A stretch of 64,000 nucleotides of DNA. Source: Torymus aiolomorphi. Its lineage: Eukaryota; Arthropoda; Insecta; Hymenoptera; Torymidae. This document shows positions 21,481-31,769 of the stretch, piece by piece (within the stretch, counting starts at the first letter, position 1; each line of letters begins with the position of its first letter). Position numbers and translations under genes: made by a program. The notes beneath the pieces are model-generated. The model was not told where the DNA came from, made no database searches, and was given only the letters and a program-made list of their open reading frames with translations. The stretch lies in the NCBI GenBank assembly GCA_036365515.1, contig CM070874.1:209802297-209866296 (forward strand), read 5' to 3'.

Positions 21481-21671
21481 GTCAAAATATTCAGTAGTTT
21501 TTTGTAAAGTTTGAACAAATGTTGAGGTGGCGTCGAGCACGATGTCAAAATTTGTTCAAAGTTTATGCAAAAACTAATGAATATTTTGACTTGAAATTTT
21601 GCAGGGAGGTAGAATAGAGAATAGAGTAGAATAGTGGTAGAATAGCAGAGGTAGAATAGAGGTAGAATAGA
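21481..21671. repeat. Palindrome of family B plus GGTAGAATAG tandem array
   Basis: Inverted arms 21481-21525 and 21550-21590 (GTCAAAATATTCA...AATATTTTGAC; TTTGTTCAAAGTTTA). These are followed by TGAAATTTTGCAGG and about seven degenerate GGTAGAATAGA units to 21671. The same arm and GGTAGA motif recur at 25484-25661. A GC-rich block follows to 21740. Confidence 0.6.
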
Positions 21672-21740
21672 GTCCGCCACGGCTCGCGGCATCGCCGCCC
21701 CGGGTGCCTGCCGAGTGCCGACCGGGCCACCGCGGTCAAG

Positions 21741-22337
21741 TACACTGATTAAGTATGTGATCATTGGAGATGGCATGGTGTACACCAAACAACTTATTCC
21801 TGGAGAAGAAATCCGCAGTTTAAGTATGCTTTTTGATTGCAGGTTGATTCTAAACTTTCCTTTTAGTATGAGTATTATTGGACATCTATTAATAGTTAAA
21901 TTGATTTTTTAATTTCATTTATTTTTTAAATTACACTATTATTTAATTTAACTTTTCAATTTTAATTAATTTTGTTAATATTGTTAGCAGAATAAGACAT
22001 CCACATGCTTACAGGAGGTAATCAATTTATCGCTGTGCACTCATAAATTTGTTTCTTACTTTTTTGTGCCTTAATACTTTTACATTCATTCAGATTAAGC
22101 CAATGCCTTGTACAAATAACATTTTGGATGTACAACAGTAAAAATAGTATTCCAGTATTGTATTTAAACTTTCATTAAACTTTATTTTGTTTACAGTACA
22201 AAAGCATATTTAAATTTTAAAAGTCTAAAATTGTAAGAACAATATATATCTAATGATAATTCTGGCTTTAGATTTGACAACTACTCAGTACGTCGGTTGT
22301 TGGTGACATTGCAGTAAGTGTAGCCTTTATAAGTATA
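21741..22337. other. AT-rich intergenic
   Basis: Nothing recognised. Confidence 0.4.
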
Positions 22338-23232
22338 AACTTGAAAAGATAATTCATCCTACTCCTACAATATAAAAGCCACCTGTCAGATTTAGCAGTT
22401 GGATTGGCCATTCCATGTTATCGATATTTACTTTGAGGTCAATTGTCCGTACTTAATCCAAAAGAGTATAAGAATTATAGAAATCCGCTCCAGTAATGCA
22501 TCTTAGACATCTCATCTATGTTTGAGTTGACTTTATCTTTCTGAAAGTATATATAATTTAATAAAAAAATTAAATTTGTAATTTTTCAGTTTGACAGTTC
22601 TAAAAAATACACAAACAGTGTCTACGCTAAATCTGAAAAATTGCATTATTTTTTTTTCACAGTTTAATTTATGACTAGTTAAATGTAAGCACTTTAATTA
22701 TTCATTTTTTTTAAAGTTTTTAGTAATCAAATATATAAAACAAGTAACAATTTTGCTAATCCTTCTAGTATGCATGGACAAACATATAATGGAGTTTTAC
22801 TTCGTATTAAATTAAACGCTACAACCAGGGCCAAGATCAGATATCACATAAGTACCGAAATAGAGGCTACAAAGAAAAAATCTTTTACGGAGTACATAAA
22901 AATACTTCACCATGTAAGATCTGAAATCAGTTCTAAAAAATACACAAGCAGTGTCTTCGCTAAATCTGAAAAATTGCATAATTTATTTATTTTTTTTTTA
23001 AATAAAATTATACCTACTTACAAAAAGATAAAAACAGCTTAAAAATACATGGAATACATGAAATGCATTATAGAAGCGGATTTCTATCATTTTTATACTC
23101 TTTTAAACTAAGTTCGAAAATACATATCCTTAAAGTAGTAAATATTAACAACACTCAATGATGACTACACCTGCTAAATTTGACAGGTGGCTTTTAAATT
23201 ACAGGAGCAGGATTAATTTATCTTTTCAAGTT
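22338..23232. mobile_element. Foldback element, family C copy 1
   Basis: Inverted arms of about 180 bp run from AACTTGAAAAGATAATTCAT to its complement and include the GCCACCTGTCAGATTTAGCAG motif. The interior holds copy 2 of the 270-bp repeat. A truncated second copy lies at 23668-24195. Confidence 0.65.
22658..22925 (+). repeat. 270-bp dispersed repeat, copy 2
   Basis: Direct copy of 20066-20337. A 91-codon open frame begins at 22770 (MHGQTYNGVLLRIKLN) and runs beyond the repeat to 23042. It is basic and similar to nothing I recognise; copy 1 has a broken version. Confidence 0.6.
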
Positions 23233-23289
23233 GTAAATTTCAACCTACTTGATTAAATAGGTTTTCTCTTATGAAACCTGAAGTTCCGT

Positions 23290-23648
23290 GTAGTGTGAGT
23301 CTGTTCGAAAGATCTATAGATCTATAGGCCTGTTTGTAATATGGTATTTAACTTTTTCTTTAAGCAAGTATGATTGAATAATAAATCTGGGTAGCTGTCA
23401 GGATTATGAAAAGTTGATTGTAACCTCTAAAATTCAATCAATGTTGATTAATTTTTCATTAATACTACAATCAAACTGAATTTTACAGGTAAAAATAACT
23501 TTTTCACAATTTTTACATGCACTCAGATTTAATGCTCAACCATGCCCTCTCAAATTACCTATTTGATGCCTTGCATTTTGTGCACATAGCTCTTACAGCA
23601 GGCCTATAAATCTATAGATCTTTCAGCAACACTCACACTACACTACAC
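23290..23648. repeat. Palindrome between foldback copies
   Basis: Inverted arms GTAGTGTGAGTCTGTTCG... and AACACTCACACTAC, with mirrored AGATCTATAGATCTATAGGCC. Arms are about 50 bp, and the interior is about 250 bp and unassigned. Confidence 0.55.
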
Positions 23649-23667
23649 GAAAAGGGCCAAAATTAAA

Positions 23668-24195
23668 AACTTGACAAGAAAATTCATCTTGCTCCTGCAA
23701 TATAAAAGCCACCTGTCAGATTTAGCAGTTGGATTGGCCATTCCATGTTATCGATATTTACTTTGAGGTCAAGTGTCCGTACTTAATCCAAAAGAGTATA
23801 AGAATAATAGAAATTTGCTCCAGTAATGCATCTCAGACATCTCATATATGTTTGAGTTGACTTTATCTTTCTGGAAGTACATATAATTAAATAAAAAAAT
23901 TAAAATATGTAACTTTTAAGATTGACAGTTCTAAAAAATACACAAGCAGTGCCTTAACTAGATCTGAAAAATTGCATAATTTAATTATTTTTTTTTTTAT
24001 TAAATTATACCTACTTACAAAAAGATAAAAACAGCTTAAAATACACGGAATGCATGAAATGCATTATAGAAGCGGATTTCTATCATTCTTATACTATTTT
24101 AAATTAAGTTTGAAAATACATATCCTTAAAGTAAATATTAACAATACTCAATGATAAGTACACCTGTTAAATCTGACAGGTGGTCTCTTACAATT
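23668..24195. mobile_element. Foldback element, family C copy 2, truncated
   Basis: Starts AACTTGACAAGAAAATTCAT and repeats the family C order. The right arm breaks off after CTGACAGGTGG at about 24190. Confidence 0.6.
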
Positions 24196-24802
24196 GCTGC
24201 TTTTTCTGGAAGAAAAATGAAAATCCTGAAACAAAAAAATGAAGCTATAGCAGTGGTTGAAAGCAGTAGATTACTGAAATAATAATTATTCAAAGAAGAG
24301 ACCACAAAGTGGTCACAATGTATTAAAATAAATACAAACTAGATCAGGTTCCATGGATAATCTGGAAGGAGATGGAGCTGTCAAAATGCGTATCAGGAAG
24401 CCCTTCACTCAAGGTTACCCACTGTGATGACGTTGCTGAGTTTGTCAAAGTTGCAGTTCCCAATTTGGTGCTACTTTCTTAAGTCTCCTGCCTTATGAAT
24501 GATCATGTTAATGTCCATATTAATAGTCTTATAACTTCCAATTGATTTTTTACTTTTATACTCTAAAGTAGATTTGAAAGTAAAGATTTAGTATATCATA
24601 TTTAATAAAGTACATTAATTTAACAAGTTTGTGAAAGTGTTTAACAGAAGTAGTGTACAATGAGTGTTTTTTTGAAGTTTCAAATTAGCTTGAGAATGAG
24701 ACAGTATTGTCAAGCACTCTCTCTTTGAATAGAAATATATTTATTTCAAGATTCAATTTAAATTATAATCATCAAATCGTTACATCTACCTTTATAGGGT
24801 AT

Positions 24803-25074
24803 AAGTTGGTTCAGACATATGAGGTACGTCTTCATCGGTTTCATCAGTTGCATATCCAAACATTAAACCCTCATCACCAGCACCAACTTCTTCATTGCTA
24901 TGACTCTTGAGTACACTTGCTGCAATATTTGGAGACTGAGCATCAAACCCTAATACAATATGCTGCACAACTTGTTATATAGTCAAAACCTTTAGATGAA
25001 TCATTTTAGCCAACAACATGGTTTACAGTGTCAATAACAATTTTTTGATAGTACACAGCAGCTCCGGTTTCGTG
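24803..25074 (-). pseudogene. S-adenosylmethionine synthetase fragment
   Basis: The minus strand holds a diverged exon-sized piece of methionine adenosyltransferase. Recognisable blocks in order are GAAVYYQKIVIDTVNHV, then NDSSKGFDY, then DAQSPNIAASV, then EEVGAGDEGLMFGYATDETD. In a functional enzyme this region contains the GAGDQG ATP-binding motif; here Gln is replaced by Glu. A stop (TAA) follows the HVVG block and a frame change lies near FDY, so it is not functional as read. No flanking exons were found. This is the only host-gene relic I can name in the window. Confidence 0.75.
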
Positions 25075-25239
25075 AAAAAAACGAAAAATGCAAAATATTA
25101 AAAGCAATGCAATGCAAAAGATTAAAATTACTCAGCAGTCGGCGCGTCCTCACATACACACATACTTACACAGGCAGCCGAATACAAAGTTTTGATCCCG
25201 TCCATCGGTCGTCAGCGGGGGATAAGTACCTAGTACGCG

Positions 25240-25460
25240 TCATCGATGTGCCGGCTGCTGCTTCGTTATGACGCTTTTAATTGTTCCCGCGCAGCTCCAG
25301 ACGACGACGTCGTTCCTTGAGAGCAACGCAAACGCGGCCTCCTCGCTACTGTCGGCTCGTGCAGACGCGGTATCGTCGTCGCCGACGCGAGTGTCGGCGA
25401 CAGACCGACAGTGGACACGACACAGCTGTGCTGTAGCGTGCCGCACATGCGCAGGTGCGC
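25240..25460. other. CpG-rich island
   Basis: Locally GC-rich with many CG dinucleotides (GACGACGACGTCG and similar) in an AT-rich region. Open on both strands but no protein is recognised. It could be a promoter region or a TE end. Confidence 0.35.
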
Positions 25461-25483
25461 TTTGGCCTATAGGTACAACTCCA

Positions 25484-25661
25484 AATTTTGTTCAAAGTTT
25501 ACGCATAAAAGAATTTATATTTTGGCTTGAAACTTTGCAGAGATGGTAGAGTGTTATAAAATTTAGGGCAATTGCTCTAAGTTTTATAACACTCTACCCC
25601 CCTGCAAAGTTTCAAATCAAAATATCAATTCGTTTTTGCGTAAACTTTGAACAAAATTTTG
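25484..25661. mobile_element. Palindromic MITE, family B
   Basis: Arms of about 80 bp (AATTTTGTTCAAAGTTTACG and complement), with mirrored CTTGAAACTTTGCAG and GTAGAGTGTTATAA. Related to 21481-21671. Confidence 0.7.
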
Positions 25662-26023
25662 ACACCGTGCTTAAAGAAATCATTTTAAATATGAGAATAA
25701 TAAATATTTACAAACATATTTTTATTAAAAAAAAATTATTAAATTATTATTATAAAATTATTCTAAAATTATTATTACAATAATTATTAACTTATTATAA
25801 AGGTGAGATCATAAATGCGCAACATGCGCGCGGCAATTAGAATTAAAAGATAGAGTGCTCTGAATATAACCGATGCATTCTTATTTTATTTTTCCTAACC
25901 AACTTCAATCAATGATCATAATTTGTTTAAACTTTTTTTGCAAACGTATATTATAGAAATTGTTACTGATGCTATTTAATTTAAAAATAATTTAGAGAAA
26001 GTAATTTTGAAAGTAAAGTACTC

Positions 26024-26242
26024 GTGAAACACAAAGAGGAGCTTCTAAATATTGACAATAAAAATTGTTTGTTAGTCGAATTTACAAATGAAGAGAACAA
26101 TGTACAGACGGGGTTCTGTGCTTGGTTGACCATCGACGTAACAAATGAACAAATTCGTGAGATAATACCTGAGAAAACTATTGTTCACATCCACTGGCCT
26201 AACTGCGATATTATATCAGCAAAATTCTTAAAAAAAAATTGA
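26024..26242 (+). CDS. Small ORF of unknown function
   Basis: A 72-codon frame rich in polar residues (NCLLVEFTNEEN, VHIHWPNCD). Composition looks more protein-like than the surrounding AT-rich frames, and it may be an exon of a decayed gene. No domain is recognised. Confidence 0.3.
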   Translation: MKHKEELLNIDNKNCLLVEFTNEENNVQTGFCAWLTIDVTNEQIREIIPEKTIVHIHWPNCDIISAKFLKKN

Positions 26243-28735
26243 TTAAATCAATATTTAAGATTTATTCTGTAAGAATTCTATCGTACGGTGGTGAGTTGAT
26301 TTTTTATGATTTTCTTTATTTTGTAATGCTTGATTTGTATTTTTATCTATAAAAAGTAAATTTTTATTGAAAATCGATTTTTACTATGATATTTATTACA
26401 TGTGAAATTTCAATGTCAAGTTGAATTAACTTCAATTTATTTAACCAAGATAAATTAATAGTATAATTCTATTAAAGATGTAGCAACTATAGATAAACTA
26501 AAAAGCTAATTTATTGGTAGTTGAATGCTTTTCTTACTAATGTTTCATTGGCCAGGTACAACAAAATATGTTTTTATGTTATGTATACTTTCCAAAATAA
26601 TAAAACCGAAGGCTTTGGTTACATTCGAAAGTGGTGAATAATTTTTCCATAATTTTAATTTTATACCTTACTGTTGCTTATCTCAATAATGGGAATGTTA
26701 AGCATTTTTCAGACTGATATTTACAATTAAAGCATTATTTTTTAATCTCGTAAATTGCAGATATACTTACAGTAAAAATAAAACAACACTTGATGATATT
26801 TTTTTCAAACTAAACTCGCTTTAAATAGCAAACATATCAATATGAAACTGTAACTAAATTTGTTCACCTTTTTTATTACCTAACCTTAATATAAAAGTTA
26901 AAAATACAACAGGTCTAATTTGATAAGACTATGCAACAGACAAATAATCACAGTAGTTTTTTCTAAAGCGCCATAAATTAGCATATTATTATTATAGTAC
27001 AGATGCAATAAAATAAGTTCTATCATCTGTAATTAGTCATCTGTAATTAAATTGTCTAAATTAATGTTATAATTAGATTGAGATTGAATTTGGTTGTCCT
27101 TTGCACAATATATCAGTATAATGATTATAAATAACACAGCACTAATTTGATAAAATTGACAAATTTTGGAAAACAAATATTCATAGTAGTAAATTTCCAA
27201 ATGAGTCGTAATAGTGCATTATGGTACAAGTGCAGGAAAGTAGATTTTCGTCTCGTGTGATATTTACACCCGAGCAAAGCAAATAACTCTTCTTTTACAC
27301 CTGTTTTATGAAAGAACAAAGTTTTTCTCAACCTGATTTGAAAATTCCGTTACCTATGTACAGCTAAATTGTAATATCTTTGTAAGATCTATCTATAACT
27401 TGCCTTCGGAACGCTCCAGCGTTCCTTGATCTGTCTATTTATTACTTAATCTATATAGAGAATCATTTTATCATCATCTAAATTATAGTTGTAACGAATC
27501 ACCATTATCAAACAGTAACTTAATCTTTTTGTTATTCTTTTCACATAATGTAAAGATAGCATTTGAAAACAACATGGCACTGACGATAAAAAGAAACACA
27601 CTATACAAATAAAATAATTAGCAGTATTTTCGGAACACCCATAAAATTAATACTTCATACCATAGATTATAATGAAAGGATCCTTTGAGATATTATTGTG
27701 GTTATTCTGTACTTGTATAAAGGGCATGTACTTGTGTATTGCTTCAACTTTCAAGTTCTTTGAAACATTTTAAACTTCAAAACATTTGCACATTTTTTGA
27801 CATATCTTAAAAATCCAAATTTCAATAAAAAACACAAATCTGTCATTATGTTCCCACAAATCTTCATGTATTATTATACTGATTCTGATCATAAGTTCGT
27901 GTAATCACACTACTCGTAGCAGTCAAATTCATTAATGTTTTTCCAATTTATTTAATATACTTCAGCTTAATATATTCTACAGATTGTGTAGTTTTGCAGG
28001 ATCTAAAATAATAATTCAATAATTTTTTAATAGAACTGTTGTGACAGTTGGTTGGTTGATAATTTTCATGTTTTACAAATAGCGAAATAATTTTTATTTG
28101 TTCTTTCTCACTCAAATCTCCTATTTGTTATATATTCTAATAACAGAAATCTTGTAATTCTCCAGATATTTAAGATCAAAATATACTCTAAGCTGAAACG
28201 TAAAAATACACAAAGTATCAATTCTTTTTTTTTTTTTTTAAATAACAAAGTACTAAAAAGAAATGTTTATTATACTTATCTAATATATAAATTTATCTTC
28301 TGTTATCTGATGTTACTTGATTTATTTTATTCCATAAAAAAGAAGGAAATATTTTAAATAAATTTGATGTGTTGTATATATTCGAATTTCCAAATTAATG
28401 TATTATTTCATGATGAGAAAGTCTTAAATACTCTTATTATATATTTCGATTATATATATTTTTTCGATTATATACACAAAATAGTATAAATACAGACAGA
28501 TATATCTCTAACAGAAAACCCGTGTTAATAACAGAGATAAATAGAGAGAGCGATGCTGCTTCTCGAGGCCGCGACTGGAACCGTACACACGGCACCTTGG
28601 CTGTTGAAACGTGTGTACGGCACGGCCCGGAGAAGACGGCTCAGTGGCTCGGTGCACGGGTGCACGTGCACTGAACCGACTGAACGTGTGTAAGTATCGC
28701 GCTTGCCGTCTTTGTTACTTCTCCCGCAACAATCC
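26243..28735. other. AT-rich intergenic
   Basis: No gene recognised. A fragment near 27230 resembles the repeat at 2700-3035. 28550-28735 is GC-richer and contains a short inverted pair CCGTACACACG / CGTGTGTACGG. Confidence 0.4.
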
Positions 28736-28932
28736 GACAACGGCAGTGGCGTCATCAGCCCTCTGGATGGTCTGGATGCATCCAGACGTCAGCTAATAGT
28801 ACGTCTGGAAATCCAGACATGAAATAGTGAAATTTATTTAGTCTACTTTTAGGGAAAACCAATTAAGAATTAACCAAGACAGCTCGCATTGCCGCTAGCA
28901 TGGTTGGTCGCGTATAATACCGCGGTATTATA

Positions 28933-29686
28933 CACGACACGGTAATGGTATAATAATTACAAGGAGAGTACACACCCTCCGGGAACCGGATTTTCGCAGG
29001 CATTGGAGAGTCGATTTCTGGTACCTAAAAATGAAGCGCAGTATGCCTAATTCCATCTCATAGGCCCTTTTTCATGAGATGTGGGCAATCTCATCTCAAA
29101 TATCCTCTATTTCGCTAAAAAATGATGTCTCTTCTATTGACTCTCACATTGCAAGTATTTAAGATACGAAAACGAGGGAAAAAAATTATAATAGTAGACA
29201 GTAAAAGCTAAACTTTCAGCTCCGATTCGTTAAAAAATATTGATTTTTCAGGAAGTTACAAGCAATCAAAGATAATGTACGAAAATGGTTGAAAATTTGT
29301 CTTCATTTTAACCGATTAAATGGATCATATTTTAAACCATTTTCATACATTACCTTTGATTGCTTGTAACTTCCTGAAAAATCAATATTTTTTAACGAAT
29401 CAGAGCTTAAATTTTAGCTTTTACTGTCTACTTTTATAATTTTTTTTCCTTGTTTTCGTATCTTAAATCCTTGCAATGTGAGAGTCAATAGAAGAGACAT
29501 CATTTTTTAGCGAAATAGATGATATTTGAGATAAGATTGCCCACATCTCATGAAAAAGGGCCTATGAGATGGAATTAGGCATACTGCGCTTCATTTTTAG
29601 GTACCAGAAATCGACTCTCCAATGCCTGCGAAAATCCGGTTCCCGGAGGGTGTGCACTCTCCTTGTTAGTATAATATACCGTCGTG
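28933..29686. repeat. Near-perfect 750-bp palindrome, family D
   Basis: Arms of about 350 bp start CACGAC...ACAAGGAGAGT and meet at a loop near 29293-29335. One-arm relatives flank the BEL element (42415-42595 and 50305-50480), and a terminal motif AAGG(A/G)GAG recurs at 58998 and 60574. It is probably a separate element inserted in the hAT unit. Confidence 0.75.
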
Positions 29687-29832
29687 ATTTTGCTCCGCTT
29701 TTGAAAGTATAATACCTGTATTTTATACTTAAAATTCTAACCTTACTTATCGCATCGCGGATTGGGCGCTCACGCTGCGCGCCGTAGCGCGCGCGTTGAA
29801 ATGGCGAGTAAATTTAAGCTAGATTCGGGAGT

Positions 29833-30490
29833 TACGTAGACGTGTATACAAGGTAAAATAATTATTTAAATAATTCTTAACCCCAAGTAGGCGGGGGATG
29901 CGAGTTCCACAAGTATACGGTAGCGCGTCAGACGTGTATACATGGCAAAATAATTATTTAAATAATTCTTAACCCCAAGCAAGCGGTGGATACGAATTCC
30001 ACGCGTATACGGGAGCACGTCAGACGTGCATACAAGGCAAAATAATTATTTTAATAATTCCTAACCGCAAGTAGACGGGGGATGCGAGTTCCACGCGTAT
30101 ACGGGAGCGCGTCAGACGTGTATACAAGGCAAAATAATTATTTTAATAATTCCTAACCGCAAGTAGGCGGGGGATGCGAGTTCCACGCATATACGGGGGC
30201 GCGTCAGACGTGCATACATGGCAAAATAATTATTTAAATAATTCTTAACCCAAGCCGGCGGGCGATGCGAGTTCCACGCGTATACGGGAGCGCGTCAGAC
30301 GTGTATACATGGCAAAATAATTATTTAAATAATTGTTAACCCCAAGTAGGCGGGGGATGCTAGTTCCACGCGTATACGGGAGGGCGTCAGACGTGTATAC
30401 ATGACAAAATAATTATTCAAAATAATTCTTAACCCCAAGTAGGCGGGGGATGCGAGTTCCACGCGTATACGAGAGCGCGTCAGACGTACA
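29833..30490 (+). repeat. Satellite array, seven 91-92 bp units
   Basis: AT cores (AAAATAATTATTTAAATAATT) occur at 29855, 29947, 30039, 30131, 30223, 30314 and 30406. Each unit also contains CGTCAGACGTGTATACA, GGCGGGGGATGCGAGTTCCA and CGCGTATACGGGAG. Confidence 0.9.
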
Positions 30491-30585
30491 TTCAAGTCAA
30501 AAAACCGCTGCCAATTCATTGGCACGTAGCTTCCTCAAACTTTTATTTTTACTTCCAATATTTAAAATTTTATACTTTATTTAAA

Positions 30586-30905
30586 CGCTCCCGTATACGC
30601 GTGGAACTCGCATCTCCCGCCTACTTGGGTTTAACAATTATTTAAATAATTATTTCGGCATGTATACACGTCTGACGCGCTCCTGTATACGCGTGGAACT
30701 CGCATCCCCCGCCTACTTGGGGTTAACAATTATTTAAATAATTATTTTGCCATGTATACACGTCTGACGGGCTCCTGTATTTGCGTGGAACTCGCATCCC
30801 CCGCCTACTTGGGGTTAACAATTATTTAAATAATTATTTTGCCATGTATACACGTCTGCCGCGCTCCTGTATTCGCGTGGAACTCCCATCCCCCGCCTAC
30901 TTGAT
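30586..30905 (-). repeat. Same satellite, inverted array
   Basis: About 3.5 units in opposite orientation (AT cores at 30637, 30728 and 30820). They are separated from the left array by a 95-bp spacer (30491-30585). Confidence 0.9.
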
Positions 30906-31210
30906 TATAAATAAATATTCTTTAAATTTTATGTATTCGTTTATCTTTGCTTGTAGTAGTTTTCATTCGCCTTTTTTTTTTAGTTTTCCTATACTAGGGC
31001 GTGCATCCAGACGGCGTCAAATGAGCCGTTGACGCCACTGGACAACGGCCGAGCGGCCTGACAATTGGCGCTCGGTCAAACATTTTTATTATACATGCAA
31101 ATTAACCGAATTTTTAACTCAAAACTAGGTACCAAACAGAAATTCTAAATTACGACCCAAGCCCGAAGGCGGGAAGATAAACATAAATGATTTTAATGTT
31201 AAACGTTAAT

Positions 31211-31292
31211 ATCGTAGCGGTAGCCGTGGCGGATAAGGCACGCAGCTACTTTTGCCCTAATCTTTTGAATCCGAGTTCGATTCCCGTTTTCA
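31211..31292 (+). other. tRNA-like sequence (possible SINE head)
   Basis: The A-box-like TAGCCGTGGCGGATAAGG and a B-box GAGTTCGATTCCC are 50 bp apart, as in a tRNA. Stems are weak, so a functional tRNA is unlikely. Confidence 0.45.
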
Positions 31293-31769
31293 TTTTTTTT
31301 TTTAATTTTTCTATAACATATTATGTAAAATTTCTTTCATTATCAAGGAGCGCGGGAGCGCTCCGAAGGCAAGTATAGAAGAGCCTTAGGATGACCACGC
31401 GATGATATACATTGAAATGGAAGTACCGGAAATTCAATGCACTTATATACCTATTGCTTATTTATACACACATTTTTTTTTTACCTCAATTTTTGTTTAT
31501 CTAAAAGAATTGAAATTTTACTTGAAATTGAGATATTTCATTAAATGCGCTGATTTTATAGGTACTATAATATTTTGGATAATATTTGTTTACCCAGTTA
31601 AGAATATTTTGTAGTAAATTAATTCACTGAAAATTAAATAATTAATTAAATACATGGTTATATTTATTTTATATTCAAAATAATCTATGTTCAATTGACT
31701 TTTTATTGACTTTCTTAAGGATAAGGAATGATCAACTATAATTATCGTTGTGCACGTAAGTTCAATTTC
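31293..31769. other. AT-rich intergenic
   Basis: Nothing recognised. Confidence 0.4.

Larger units (their letters stand above)
28744..31040. mobile_element. hAT-type foldback transposon, non-autonomous
   Basis: Ends CAGTGGCGTCA and TGACGCCACTG are flanked by an exact 8-bp duplication, GACAACGG, at 28736-28743 and 31041-31048. CAGTGGCG ends with 8-bp duplications are characteristic of hAT. The 2.3-kb interior contains a 750-bp near-perfect palindrome (28933-29686) and two inverted arrays of a 91-92 bp satellite. No transposase is present, so mobilisation must be in trans. The layout resembles the logic of Drosophila FB elements, whose ends are inverted tandem repeats. Confidence 0.85.

Noticed and set aside
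29833..30905. CRISPR-like array
   Set aside because: Units are contiguous 91-92 bp satellite copies with no spacers, in a eukaryotic transposon.
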